From Chrysochromulina tobinii (lineage: Eukaryota > Haptophyta > Prymnesiales > Chrysochromulinaceae): 36,650 nt of DNA. This document shows positions 7,999 to 17,300 of the stretch, one piece after another (within the stretch, counting starts at the first letter, position 1; every line of letters begins with the position of its first letter). The DNA lies in NCBI GenBank assembly GCA_001275005.1, contig JWZX01001800.1, positions 1-36,650 of the forward strand, given 5' to 3'. The position numbers were made by a program, and so were the translations under genes. The notes under the pieces are model-generated. The model was not told the DNA's origin. It did not search any database and saw only the letters and a list, made by a program, of their open reading frames with translations.

Positions 7999-10900
7999 AT
8001 GGGCGCATGCGCGAGTAAGGAGCCGACTGATGCTAGTCCTGTGGATGTCCGACTGGACCCGGAACCACCAGCTCGAGCAGAGAGTCCGCCGCATCTGAAC
8101 GTCGAGTGGCCTCCAGGGACTGCGAGCACTTGCAAGCAACATCAGCACACCTCTGAGATGCTTGCGAGCGCTGCTCCGGTGGCCGCCAAAGGCGACGCTA
8201 GATGTACGAGCGCTACTCTGCCGTCGCTGAATTCAGCGGCTGATGAAGTCGAAACGCGAGCACCTGCAACTGCGCAGTCGCCTATTTCAGTGGCCGGCGC
8301 AGATGACGATGCAGGTGCAAGCCCTCCTCTGCCTCTGCTCGATCCGGCTGCCGAAGTCGATACGCTAGCAATTGCATCTCCATCGGCCACCGCAGACGAC
8401 GATCCATGTACAACCAACGCTGCTATGCCATCGCTCGATCCAGCAGCTGCCGAAGGCGAGACGCTAGCATCTCGAGACACTATGACTACGCCCACGAAAA
8501 GGAGCTCCAGTGGCAATCAGTCGCAATCAGAGGCCATCAGAGGCAATCAGTGGCAATCAGTGGCAATCAGCACGAAAAGGAGCTCCAGTGGCAATCAGTC
8601 GCAATCAGAGGCCATCAGTGGCCATCAGTGGCAATCAGTGGCAATCAGCACGAAAAGGAGCTCCAGTCAGTTCGCCAGTCCTAGGGTTTCCTTGGCTACT
8701 GCGCAAGTACCTATTCTAGCCACGGGCACCCGTGACTCCCAGCCCACGCCTCCCATGCGCACAAAGTGCTACTCGAAATCAGCCGCGGATTGGGCCGCGG
8801 CACGGGCGCAAACGCCCACACCGGAGATGAAGCTCGTCATCGAGACCGTGCCTGCAGCGTCGCCGCACACGCCGCCAGCTGCGGCTGCCAAGCCGCTGCC
8901 ACATCATCCATCCATCGTAGCGACGCGTGCCCCACCCGTGAGCAGCCCAGCTGCTGGGAGCGTGTGGAATGCCCCACCCGTGAGCAGCCCAGCTGCTGGG
9001 AGCGTGAGCAGCCCAGCTGCTGGGAGCGTGAGCAGCCCAGCTGCTGGGAGCGTGTGGAATGAGTTCCTGGAGGCGTCCGAGATGCAGCCGGCCATGGCTG
9101 CGATTGCGGCGCTGCGAGCTCACTTTGAGATTTCGGATCGAATCCGTGGCCTAGAGGTGATTGAGGCACTCATCACGCGGGCTGAAACGACCATGCCCGC
9201 TCGGGTGAAGGAGATGATGCGTGCCCTGGTGCGCCAGCTGATGGCCTCTGATGGCCTCTGATTGCAACTGATTGCCACTGAGTGCGTCCCTCATCAGGTG
9301 CGCCAGCTGATGGCCTCTGATGGCCTCTGATTGCGACTGATTGCCACTGAGTGCGTCCCTCATCAGGTGCGCCAGCGAGAGCGACGCAAGGCGGCGCCGC
9401 CCGCCGCGGGCAAGCCACCGCTCGTCGTCGTCATCAGTGGCGCGGGGCCTGTCGGCCTACGCTGCGCAGTCGAGTGCGCTCTCTATGGGATTGCCACTGA
9501 TTGCCACTGATTGCCACTGATTGCCACTGATTGCCACTGATTGCATCCCTCATCAGGTGCGCTCTCTATGGGATTGCCTCTGATTGCCACTGATTGCCAC
9601 TGATTGCCACTGATTGCATCCCTCATCAGGTGCGCTCTCTATGGGATGAGTGTTACCGTGATCGAGCTACGCCTCACCTTTAGCCGCGTCAACATCCTCA
9701 CGCTCTGGCCGCAGACGGCGGACGACCTCATGGGTCTTGGAGCCAAACTCTTCTACCCCAAGTTCACCAACCATGGCGACCTGCTGCACATGGGCACGCG
9801 AGAGATCCAGTTGGCGCTCTTTAAGACGGGATTGCTCCTCGGGATCCGTTTCCTGAACGGGGCGGAGCTCGTCGCCGTGCAGGCCCCCACACGCAATATT
9901 GGTTCGAAGACGCACTGGCTGGCATGGGCGCGTGACAAGACCGCCGGGCAGCAGCACATACGGGCAGCCGCCACGCCCCCAGCCCCGCCCATCCCTAGTA
10001 TGGATCGATCCATCCACTCGAGCCTTTCCATATTAGGGACGAGCGCCGATGTGGTCGAGGCGGCAGGTCACCAGCCCGGCGCTGATGGCCTCTGATGGCC
10101 TCTGATTGCGTCCGATGGCGTCTGATTGCCACTGATTGCGTCCCTCATCAGGTCAACAGCTCAGCGCCCGTGATGGCGCCCGTGCGTCCCCGGGCACCTC
10201 CGCTGAGCAGTTGGCGCCCTTGCCCAGCAAGCTCAAGCTCCCACAGCAAGCTCCCACAGCAAGCTCCCACAGCAAGCTCAAAATCCCACAGCTCTTTCAG
10301 GACTCGCAGCCGCTCGTCACTCCCGTCGACCCTCGTACAGCCGCTTTGGCACGCGCTGCCACGGGCGCCTTGTCACGCGCCGATCAGCGCTCGCGCCAAC
10401 CCGCCGCCAAACCTCCGTCGATGGGCAGCTGTGCGAGCAGTCACATCGCGACCAGCGGTTGTGGTGGCAGTGGGCGCGCGCATGGCGTCGCGAGTGGCAA
10501 CGCGCTCGACTCGACTCTCGACCCACGCCTCAAGGCCGCCCTCGACTCGACGCTCGACCCACGCCTCAAGGCCGCCCTCGACTTCAAAGAGGACAAGACT
10601 GCCACGTACACGCGCGGCGCGCTACAGGGAGTGTGCAACACGATGGCGATGGCCGAGGTGATGCGCGGCTTTGTGCTGCCGGGTGCCTCCCATCCTCCAG
10701 ACGACGTGCGCCGGCTGCACTTTGACGAACCTCGTGATTGCGATGGATTGCGATGGATTGCGACTGATTGCCTCCCTCATCAGGTGCGACGGTTACACTT
10801 TGATGCTCTCGTGATTGCCGAGGGCGAATGGAGTACGACCTGCAGCCTGCTGGGCATCACCAAAGCGGTCGACAAGTTTGCCACCGCCATCGGCCTCATA

Positions 10901-12646
10901 GTGAACATGCACCTGGACACCTCGTCCCCGTCCTCCCTACGATCGTTTGTGGCGACGGGCGTCGCGCCGCAGCTTGTGCAGCTGGCCCAGGCGGGTCTCG
11001 AGTGCGAGAATCTCGAGTATCTCAAGGGAGAGACCCATTACATTGCGGCGACGATGAGGAAGAAGACGTTGCTCACCGAGGGGGTGCTCAAGGCTGATGC
11101 CGTGGGCCCCGCACTCCTGCACGCGAGCAACGTCGACATCGAGCAGCTGCTGCGCTTAGGGCGTAACCTCGCTACCTTTGTCGGCATCCCAGACTCTGCG
11201 CCTTTTGCAGACTTCCACCCTGTGAAGCTCTTCGACTTCAGCTCGCGCGCGCGCTGTATTGCTCCCTTTCGCGTGCTCGGCGTCGACCCGACCAACCAAC
11301 CCTGCTGCCTCGACCTGGAGGTGTGCGCGTGCCTGCGCGAGGCGCAGAGTCGCTATCTCGCCCACGAGGTGGCGCAGCAGGAGGCCGTCGTCCGCAGCTG
11401 CGAGGCGAAGCGCAACGAGGCAGCGCAGGCCATCGAGACGGCAGCGGCCGCGGTGGCCGCCGCCAAGGAAGCGTTGCGCGCTGCGACGAGCACACACGAG
11501 AAAAAGGCGCGCGTGCAAAAGCTGGCCGAGGGAGAGGCAGTGCTGACACGAGCACAGCAGGCCCTCCCTCCACTCGAGGCACAGACGGTGAGCGTGATTG
11601 CATGCCTGACTACCTGTGATTGCCTGTGATTGTCGCCCTCATCAGGCCCTCCCTCCACTCGAGTCCCAGACGGGTGAGCGCTCGCGCCATTGATTGCCAT
11701 TGATTGCCTCCCTCATCAGGTGAGCGCTCGAGCCAAACTCGAGGTGCACGTGGACATTGATTGACATTGATTGCCGTCGATTGCCTCCCTCATCAGGTGA
11801 GCGCTCGAGCCAAACTCGAGGTGCACGTGGAGGCCGACGCCGCTTGGAGGCAACGGTGCTCCGCAGCGCGTGGTGCGAAGAGCCTGTGCCCCGTCTTCCC
11901 CATCGGCGACGCGCTGCTGGAGCCGTTTTGGCCGCAGGTGAATGTGAATGTGAATGTGAATGTGAATGTGAATGTGAATGTGAATGTGAATACTTGGATG
12001 ACTGGAGCCGTTTTGGCCGCAGGGGTTGGGCTCGAATCGGGGCTTCCACAGCGCACTGGATGCGGCATGGTCCATGTATGAGATGCAGTGCCACGGCGTC
12101 GTCGAGCAGGCGCTGATCGAGCGAGCGTTTGCGTATGATGTGATGCTGCACACCGCCTTTGCCAAGGGCTGTGTGCAGCCCGGGGCTGGTTGGACGGCGG
12201 ACAGCATGACCCGGTACCCATTGCATGCTGATTGCCTCCCTCATTGTGTGCAGCCCGGGGCTGGTTGGACGGCGGACAGCATGACCCGGTACCCATTGCA
12301 TGCTGATTGCCTCCCTCATTGTGTGCAGCCCGGGGCTGGTACCAGCCGAGTCTGATCAAGGTCGAATTGCATGCTGATTGCCTCCCTCATTGTGTGCAGC
12401 CCGGGGCTGGTACCAGCCGAGTCTGATCAAGGTCGAATTGCATGCTGATTGCCTCCCTCATTGCATGCTGATTGCCTCCCTCATTGCAGGTACCAGCCGA
12501 GTATGATCAAGGGCACGATGCTCACGTACGAGGACTCGGCGTCGAAGCGAAGCCATAAGGGGCGTGCGGCCGTGCCGCCCCGCTACCTGACGCTGATCGG
12601 CGCGTCGCTGGCGGTGCTCGGGGCGACGCCTAGCGATCGGAAGTAG
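7999..12646 (+). CDS. MICAL-like flavin monooxygenase, predicted N-myristoylated
   Basis: Exons 7999-9228, 9367-9473, 9630-10066, 10152-10705, 10784-11587, 11797-11937, 12023-12213 and 12490-12646 sum to 3621 nt (1206 aa) with all phases matching. The start is chosen at MGACASKEP, a Gly2/Cys4 myristoyl-palmitoyl signal; the frame is open upstream to 7762. Residues 1-400 are low complexity. The FAD domain follows: GAGPVG at 435-440, then VTVIELRLTFSRVNILTLWP and GLGAKLFYPKF, as in MICALs. The canonical DG motif reads IAEGEW (residue 789). Then GETHYIAATMRKKTLL, NLATFVGIPD and VKLFDFS, the GD motif FPIGDALLEPFWP (1081-1082), and GSNRGFHSALDAAWS. Two insertions split the domain, one Pro/Ser-rich and one coiled coil. 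No CH or LIM domain follows. MICALs oxidise actin methionines using NADPH and O2. Here activity and substrate are inferred. Confidence 0.8.
8493..8666 (+). repeat. Antisense family A copies retained in coding exon
   Basis: Two 78-bp tandem units starting at 8493 and 8571, each beginning CACGAAAAGGAGCTCCAGT, with a third partial copy at 8649. Between the copies lies the reverse complement of family A (GGCAATCAG, GGCCATCAG). 78 is a multiple of three, so it translates in frame as SSSGNQSQSEAI and similar. No GT-AG pair brackets it. Confidence 0.8.
8938..9053 (+). repeat. In-frame 24-bp minisatellite (VSSPAAGS)
   Basis: Four copies of GTGAGCAGCCCAGCTGCTGG plus GAGC, with a spacer after the first. 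It encodes VSSPAAGS repeats in the MICAL-like linker. Each unit contains GTGAG and CCCAG, so cryptic splicing is conceivable, but the reading frame is intact. Confidence 0.75.
9229..9366 (+). repeat. Family A intron, two 69-bp tandem units
   Basis: Phase 0, GT-AG. Units 9229-9297 and 9298-9366 are near-identical; each starts with a copy of the exon sequence GTGCGCCAG and ends in GTCCCTCATCAG. The downstream exon restarts with GTGCGCCAG. Confidence 0.85.
9474..9629 (+). repeat. Family A intron, two tandem units
   Basis: Phase 2. Units 9474-9556 and 9557-9629 each begin with the exon copy GTGCGCTCTCTATGGGAT, which reappears at the start of the next exon (9630). The donor GT therefore belongs to duplicated exon sequence, while CATCAG is supplied by the element. 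Confidence 0.85.
10067..10151 (+). repeat. Family A intron
   Basis: Phase 1. The intron start GTCACCAGCCCGGCGC is a diverged copy of the next exon start GTCAACAGCTCAGCGC. The body is TGATGGCCTC/TGATTGCGTC units and the end is CCTCATCAG. Confidence 0.8.
10706..10783 (+). repeat. Family A intron, 78 bp and in frame
   Basis: Phase 0. GTGCGCCGGCTGCACTTTGA at the donor is repeated with changes after the acceptor (GTGCGACGGTTACACTTTGA). The host exon itself contains GTGATTGCC, the family A core, at this point. Retention would add 26 codons without a stop. Confidence 0.8.
11588..11796 (+). repeat. Family A intron, three nested units
   Basis: Phase 0, 209 bp. Three CTCATCAG modules end at about 11646, 11720 and 11796. 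Each module is followed by a copy of neighbouring exon sequence (CCCTCCCTCCACTCGAG, then GTGAGCGCTCGAGCC twice). Splicing from the first GT to the last AG restores QT|VSARAKLEVHVEA. Confidence 0.8.
11938..12022 (+). repeat. Hexanucleotide (GTGAAT)n intron
   Basis: Phase 0. Begins with about nine GTGAAT repeats, then ACTTGGATGAC, then a copy of the preceding exon, GGAGCCGTTTTGGCCGCAG, whose CCGCAG is the acceptor. The donor is carried by the repeat and the acceptor by the duplicated exon, the reverse of most family A introns. Confidence 0.85.
12214..12489 (+). repeat. Compound family A intron with nested exon copies
   Basis: Phase 2, 276 bp. Contains five TGCTGATTGCCTCCCTCATT modules, interleaved with copies of the upstream exon (TGTGCAGCCCGGGGCTGGT) and of the downstream exon (TACCAGCCGAGTCTGATCAA). 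The final acceptor is CATTGCAG. Joining gives MTR|YQPSMIKG. Confidence 0.75.
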
Positions 12647-13091
12647 CGCCGCAAATCAGCGGAGCACTCAGTGCATATGAGCATTGTCAACCAGTTTTTC
12701 ACAAAACGACACGCGGGGGACCCCTCTCGCCACGTGTACGCTGCCGATATGCGTGTTTTACTTACTTACTTACTAAGCGGGGTACCGCGCCGTCGAGGTG
12801 CGCGTTTCGCCATTGGCATTGCTACGCCATGTCCTGAGACGCGGAACCAGCGGAACCGTCCACACACCAACACGTTCACTCAAATCAATCGAATGATCGT
12901 GGTGGGCGACGCACACCCACTCTTGGTGGGCGACGCACACGGATCAGAGTCGCGTACCCCGAGTCATTCGGAAATGTCCAGGATTTCATACACGCACGAT
13001 CTTCATCATCAACTTTGCCGGCGCCTCCGAAATCTTGATCTCGTTTTCGCTGCATCGACGCGACCCGCGTCCGCGATACAGTCCGTAACAA
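12647..13091. other. Intergenic gap before the F-box gene
   Basis: 445 bases without a gene. Holds a (TTAC)n stretch at about 12757-12774 and a tandem 21-bp duplication, GGTGGGCGACGCACAC, at about 12901-12941. Presumably the upstream gene's 3' UTR and the promoter of the next gene. Confidence 0.4.
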
Positions 13092-14215
13092 ATGGCCGAG
13101 GACTCGCTCGTGGATGCCGTAGCCAGCATCTCCCTTCGAGAGCTGAATCATGACGTGGTTCGTCTCGTCGCGGTTGCGCTGACCGAGTCGGCATCGCGTC
13201 GCGTGTCGTCGTCGTCAGCTGCTGCATTCAACCCTGCTGACTTTGCTGCCGAACAACACGCACGAAATTGCGCTGGAGCCACGGAAATCGCCGCAATGCT
13301 GCAGGTGTGTCGGGGTTGGCGCGCAGCCATCTGTGCGACGGACGAGATCTGGGCCCGGCTGCTGCAGGCAGCTTTCCCGCGCCTGAACTTTGACGAACGT
13401 GCCGCATCATTTCGGCGAATCTTTGTTGCCGTGCAGCAAGCGCAACGGCTGAACTCCGAGCCGCCGGTGACGAGGACGCCCCCACACTCACCCGGCGCGT
13501 CGCTCGCCGACTTCACCTTCGTCATCATGGCGCGCTTCCAGCGCTGGGATGAGAATGAGCCCGTCGACGACCTCGACCGCGAGGTGCTCGAAAGCAGCGG
13601 CCCGATTGAGACATGGGCGGGAGGCATGAGCGCGTCCAGCCTCGGATCCCGACCGGACACGGAGGCGCCCTTCTTAGGCCTCCTGCAATGCGACGCCGCC
13701 GTATGCACCCTGAGCGTCTACGTCACCGCTCCGCCCGACGCCGAGGGTCGATGTCGCACGTGGCCACTCTATCGGGAGGGCGTGGCCGAGGGGAGCGATG
13801 AGGACTGCAGCGAGATGTGCGTGCCCCTCCCATGGCCTCTCTCATGGCCTCTCTCATGGCCTCAGACTGCCTCTCTCATGGCCTCGGACTGCCTCTCTTA
13901 TGGCCTCGGACTGCCTCTCTCCGCAGGTTCACGTACTACACCACACAAGAGTTGCCGTACGCGCACTACGCCGTTGGTGTGAATGACCTCGACGACTTCG
14001 GCGAGGACGGTGTGAAGTTCACGATGATGCCGCGCAATTACGAGGGAAGCGTCTCACTCGGCCTCCAATATGACGATCAGCTCTACGAAGAGGACTGTGT
14101 GCGCTACCTGCGTGGGGAGCCGATTACGACCCACCTCGTCGATCGCGAGCTCGCCGCGCGGCTCGACGCCGAGAATGGCCCCTGGAAAGTACCGGTACTG
14201 TCAGACACTAGTTAG
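13092..14215 (+). CDS. F-box-like protein
   Basis: Two exons, 13092-13816 and 13927-14215, 1014 nt in total (337 aa), intron phase 2 (SEM|FTYYTTQELPYAHYAVG). The N-terminal region has a degenerate F-box pattern: a hydrophobic helix HDVVRLVAVAL, then MLQVCRGWRAAICATDEIWARLLQAAFP, matching the VCRxWR...D..W..L signature that binds Skp1 in SCF ubiquitin ligases. The rest (DFTFVIMARFQRW, then DLDDFGEDGVKFTMMPRNY and LGLQYDDQLYEEDCVRYL) shows no recognisable substrate-binding repeat. Role as a ubiquitin-ligase adaptor is inferred from the F-box pattern only. Confidence 0.65.
13817..13926 (+). repeat. Minisatellite intron of a different repeat (CTCTCATGGC)
   Basis: Phase 2, donor GTGCGTGCC, acceptor CTCTCCGCAG. 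The body is repeats of CTCTCATGGCCT and CGGACTGCCTCTCT. The style is the same as family A but the unit sequence differs, so I count it as a separate family. Confidence 0.75.
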
Positions 14216-14318
14216 TGTACATTGTACCGTACAATCATCTTCCTCCTTCTCTTGTCGTTCGGAGCTGACCTTTTCGCTCAACTCGAAGAAGCGTTGTCGG
14301 TTGCCGGGTTGGATAGCG

Positions 14319-17300
14319 ATGCGGCCCAGAACAGCCTTTGTCGAGTATGGCGGCGGCGCCTTGACCGGCGCGTCGCGCACGGGCACCACGCCGCGGCTGC
14401 ACAGCTCGCCCGCCCTGCAGATGGTCACCGGCGGGTCCACCAACCAGACAGCGCTCTACCAGCCGACATATGAGTACCGCGTGCTGCCTGGGCCATTGAC
14501 TACACCGCCCGGGGCCATGAGCATGGAGTCCAAGGGCATGCAGATGGAGCTCGTCGCGACCAGCGAGCTTGAGGGCGCCAAGAAACGACTCGTCGACGCG
14601 GCCGTGGGGGCGGCGGTCAAGGCAGCCAAGGCGAAGGCGGCCAAGGATCATCTGCATGGCGAGGAGGCGGCGGCCGCTGAGGCGGAGGCAGCGGCGAAGG
14701 CCAAGAGCGCTGAGCCCTCGATGGTCGACCTCATCAACGCCATCCGCACGGAACGGAAGGAGAGCGGCATGGCGCCCGAGCAGGTGCCCGCTCTCGACCA
14801 GGTAGTGGCCCTGCTCCCTCACACCACCGGAGCCAAGTGGCGGCTCGAGCTGCAGTGCACCGGATGGCAGAGCGCCGTTGGAGTGATGACCGAGGCGCCC
14901 ACCGCCACCTTCAAGCTCGCGCGCGCGGGGCAGCTGGCCCTCGATCGGCGCCTCTCCGCGCGCAGCGCCGTCGTGGGCACGGATGGCAAATGCTCGCACT
15001 GGTCCGAATGGCAACACGTCGAGCCGCCGCCCATCCATATTAGGCAGCGGCACGTCGAGCCGCCGCCCACCCATATTAGGCAAGTCGGTGGCGACAGGTC
15101 GACGACGATCATCGGGCGCGCCGCTGCTGATGAGACGGCAGCCAAGGTCGCGGCTGAGGCGGCGGCAGTGGAGGCGGTAGCGGCGGTTGAGGTGCGCATG
15201 AGGCAGGAGGCGCAGGCGCAGCTGGAGGCGCTGCAGCAGCAGCAGCAGCACGCGCTCGAGACGGCGCTCGCCCAGCAGCGCGCCGAGCTGAGCGCTAGCT
15301 TTGAGGCGCGCCTGGCGGATCGGGAGGCGCGCCTGGCGGATCTGGAGGCGCGCCTGGCCGCCGAGAGCGTGGCGCGCCATAGTGAGCCCTTGCATGCGCG
15401 CGAGGCCGCCGAGAGCGCGGCGCGCCATAGTGAGCACTTGCATGCGCGCAACGCGGCAGGCCCGGTGCACCCCGCACGTTACTCCATCGTCGACCTGAGC
15501 GAGGCCGCGACTCCACAAGGCGGCGCGATCGACATCGTCGAAGATCTTGAGGATGCGGAGAAGTACTACACGGACGTCACCAAGGGGAGGGTGCCTCCTC
15601 AGAAACCAGAAAGGCCGCGGCTGATCATAATGTATGGCCCGCCTGGATGCGGCAAGAGCTACGCGCTCAAGGCGCTATACAAGCTCAAGAACTGGTCGAA
15701 AGAGGAGTTTGTCCACCTCGACCCCGATGAGTGTCGCATGTACTGCCGCGAGTACCGCCTGTGCATCTCCGGGGCTCACGCAGCGAAGTTGCAGTCGGTG
15801 CAGGAGGAGTATGGCGACCGGCTGAAGCCTACAAAGTGGATTTCGCCCGACGGCAAGTTCGAAGAGGACGGGTTCACTGTCGACGGTCACTACCTTGCGC
15901 TCTCGAGCGCCACCATGCGCTCGCAGTTCCTTGTGCGAAAGAAGATGCTCTGGCCGCACAAAGAGGAGAAGATGACGGACGCCTTTGTTGACCGTGCGTT
16001 CGTCGCTGGCTACCATGTCGTCTACGACACAATGGGCAAAGAGCCAGATAAGTTCCTGAGAGAACTGATGAGTCGCGCGCGCAGGAACCACAACTACCAG
16101 GTCTTTGTCTGCGGCTGCTTTGCGCCCTGGGAGATGGTGTACAGCCGAGGCCGCATGCGCGCGCTCGAAACAGGGCGGGATGTCAACGCGGGCTTCGCGC
16201 TCGAACAGTTTGAGAACATTTTCCGGCGCGCGAACGGGCAGCTCCGGCCGGGTGAAGTGGACCGATCGCACCACGACAGATTCGAAAAGGAGCTCCGGGA
16301 AGGAGACGAGCTGTTCCTCTTCGACCATTCGGTTCAAGACGAGGATCTGAAGGTGGCCTTGCACTCAGTCAAAGGATCCGACGACTCCTCACGAGACGGT
16401 GAATTTCAACTGGAGGTGCAAGAGCAGCAGCAGGAAGTGGAACCCGACCCTCTGGATGCGGACACGCTGCTCAAACACTTCGATTCGTCCAACCCGGGCA
16501 AATCCGATGCGCCTGTGCAATTATGCGTGGAAGAATGCTCGGCAATGCTCAACGCGCAGACTCGGATGAGGACCACCATCGATGAACTCGCGCATCAGCT
16601 CAAGGAGATGAAGAAAATGGGTACAGAGTTGATGCGCAAGCAAGACCTTTCTCATCACAAAAAGGACATCACAAAGCTCGAGAAGAAAATTTCGGAGAAG
16701 ACGAAGGACTTGGAGGAATTGGAGAAGAGATACCCTGAACGGCGGGACAACACGATCTCGCAGTACACCCCGCTCCTCAGCCAGTCGGTCTTCCGTTTCG
16801 ACGCAGCGTACGAAAAGCTGCGCAAAAAAGAGAAGCAGCGCATCGAGAAGGGCGCACCGGCAATCAAGGAAGACGCACTCGAGCACATGAAGGTGCGCTG
16901 CGAAGAGGTGAACAAGCTCAAGGTGGATATGGTGCAGCCCTTGGCGAAGAATGACTTCACCGACGCCGACGATGCTCTCAACACTCTACTGGCGTTGATC
17001 CATAAGGCGAAGAAAGCCGTTCCAGTGCTCAAGGAGGTTATGGACGCGGTTCAGTCGCATGTTGAGAAAACGTGCCAAGAGTGCCAAGATGAGAAGCAAG
17101 AGTGCCAAGTTGAGAAGGGTAAGGTGACACTCGAGGGCCCTTCAATCAAGGGCGTGCCGCGCTGCTGCGCCAAGGTTGCTGAAGAATATGCCGGCAACTA
17201 CCGGAAGCTTTGCGACCTCGTGCGCTGCACCCTTGTCTTTCCGTCCCTGCACGCGATGGCTGTCGCCTTGAGCTTCCTCACCGACGGCGGACCTTGGACC

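Noticed and set aside
12757-12774. TTAC repeat as a telomere-like or regulatory array
   Set aside because: Only about four short copies, so it is an ordinary microsatellite.
14070-14318. Upstream extension of the LRR fusion protein
   Set aside because: It overlaps the F-box gene's last exon in another frame and has no recognisable sequence. The first ATG after that gene (14319) is preferred.
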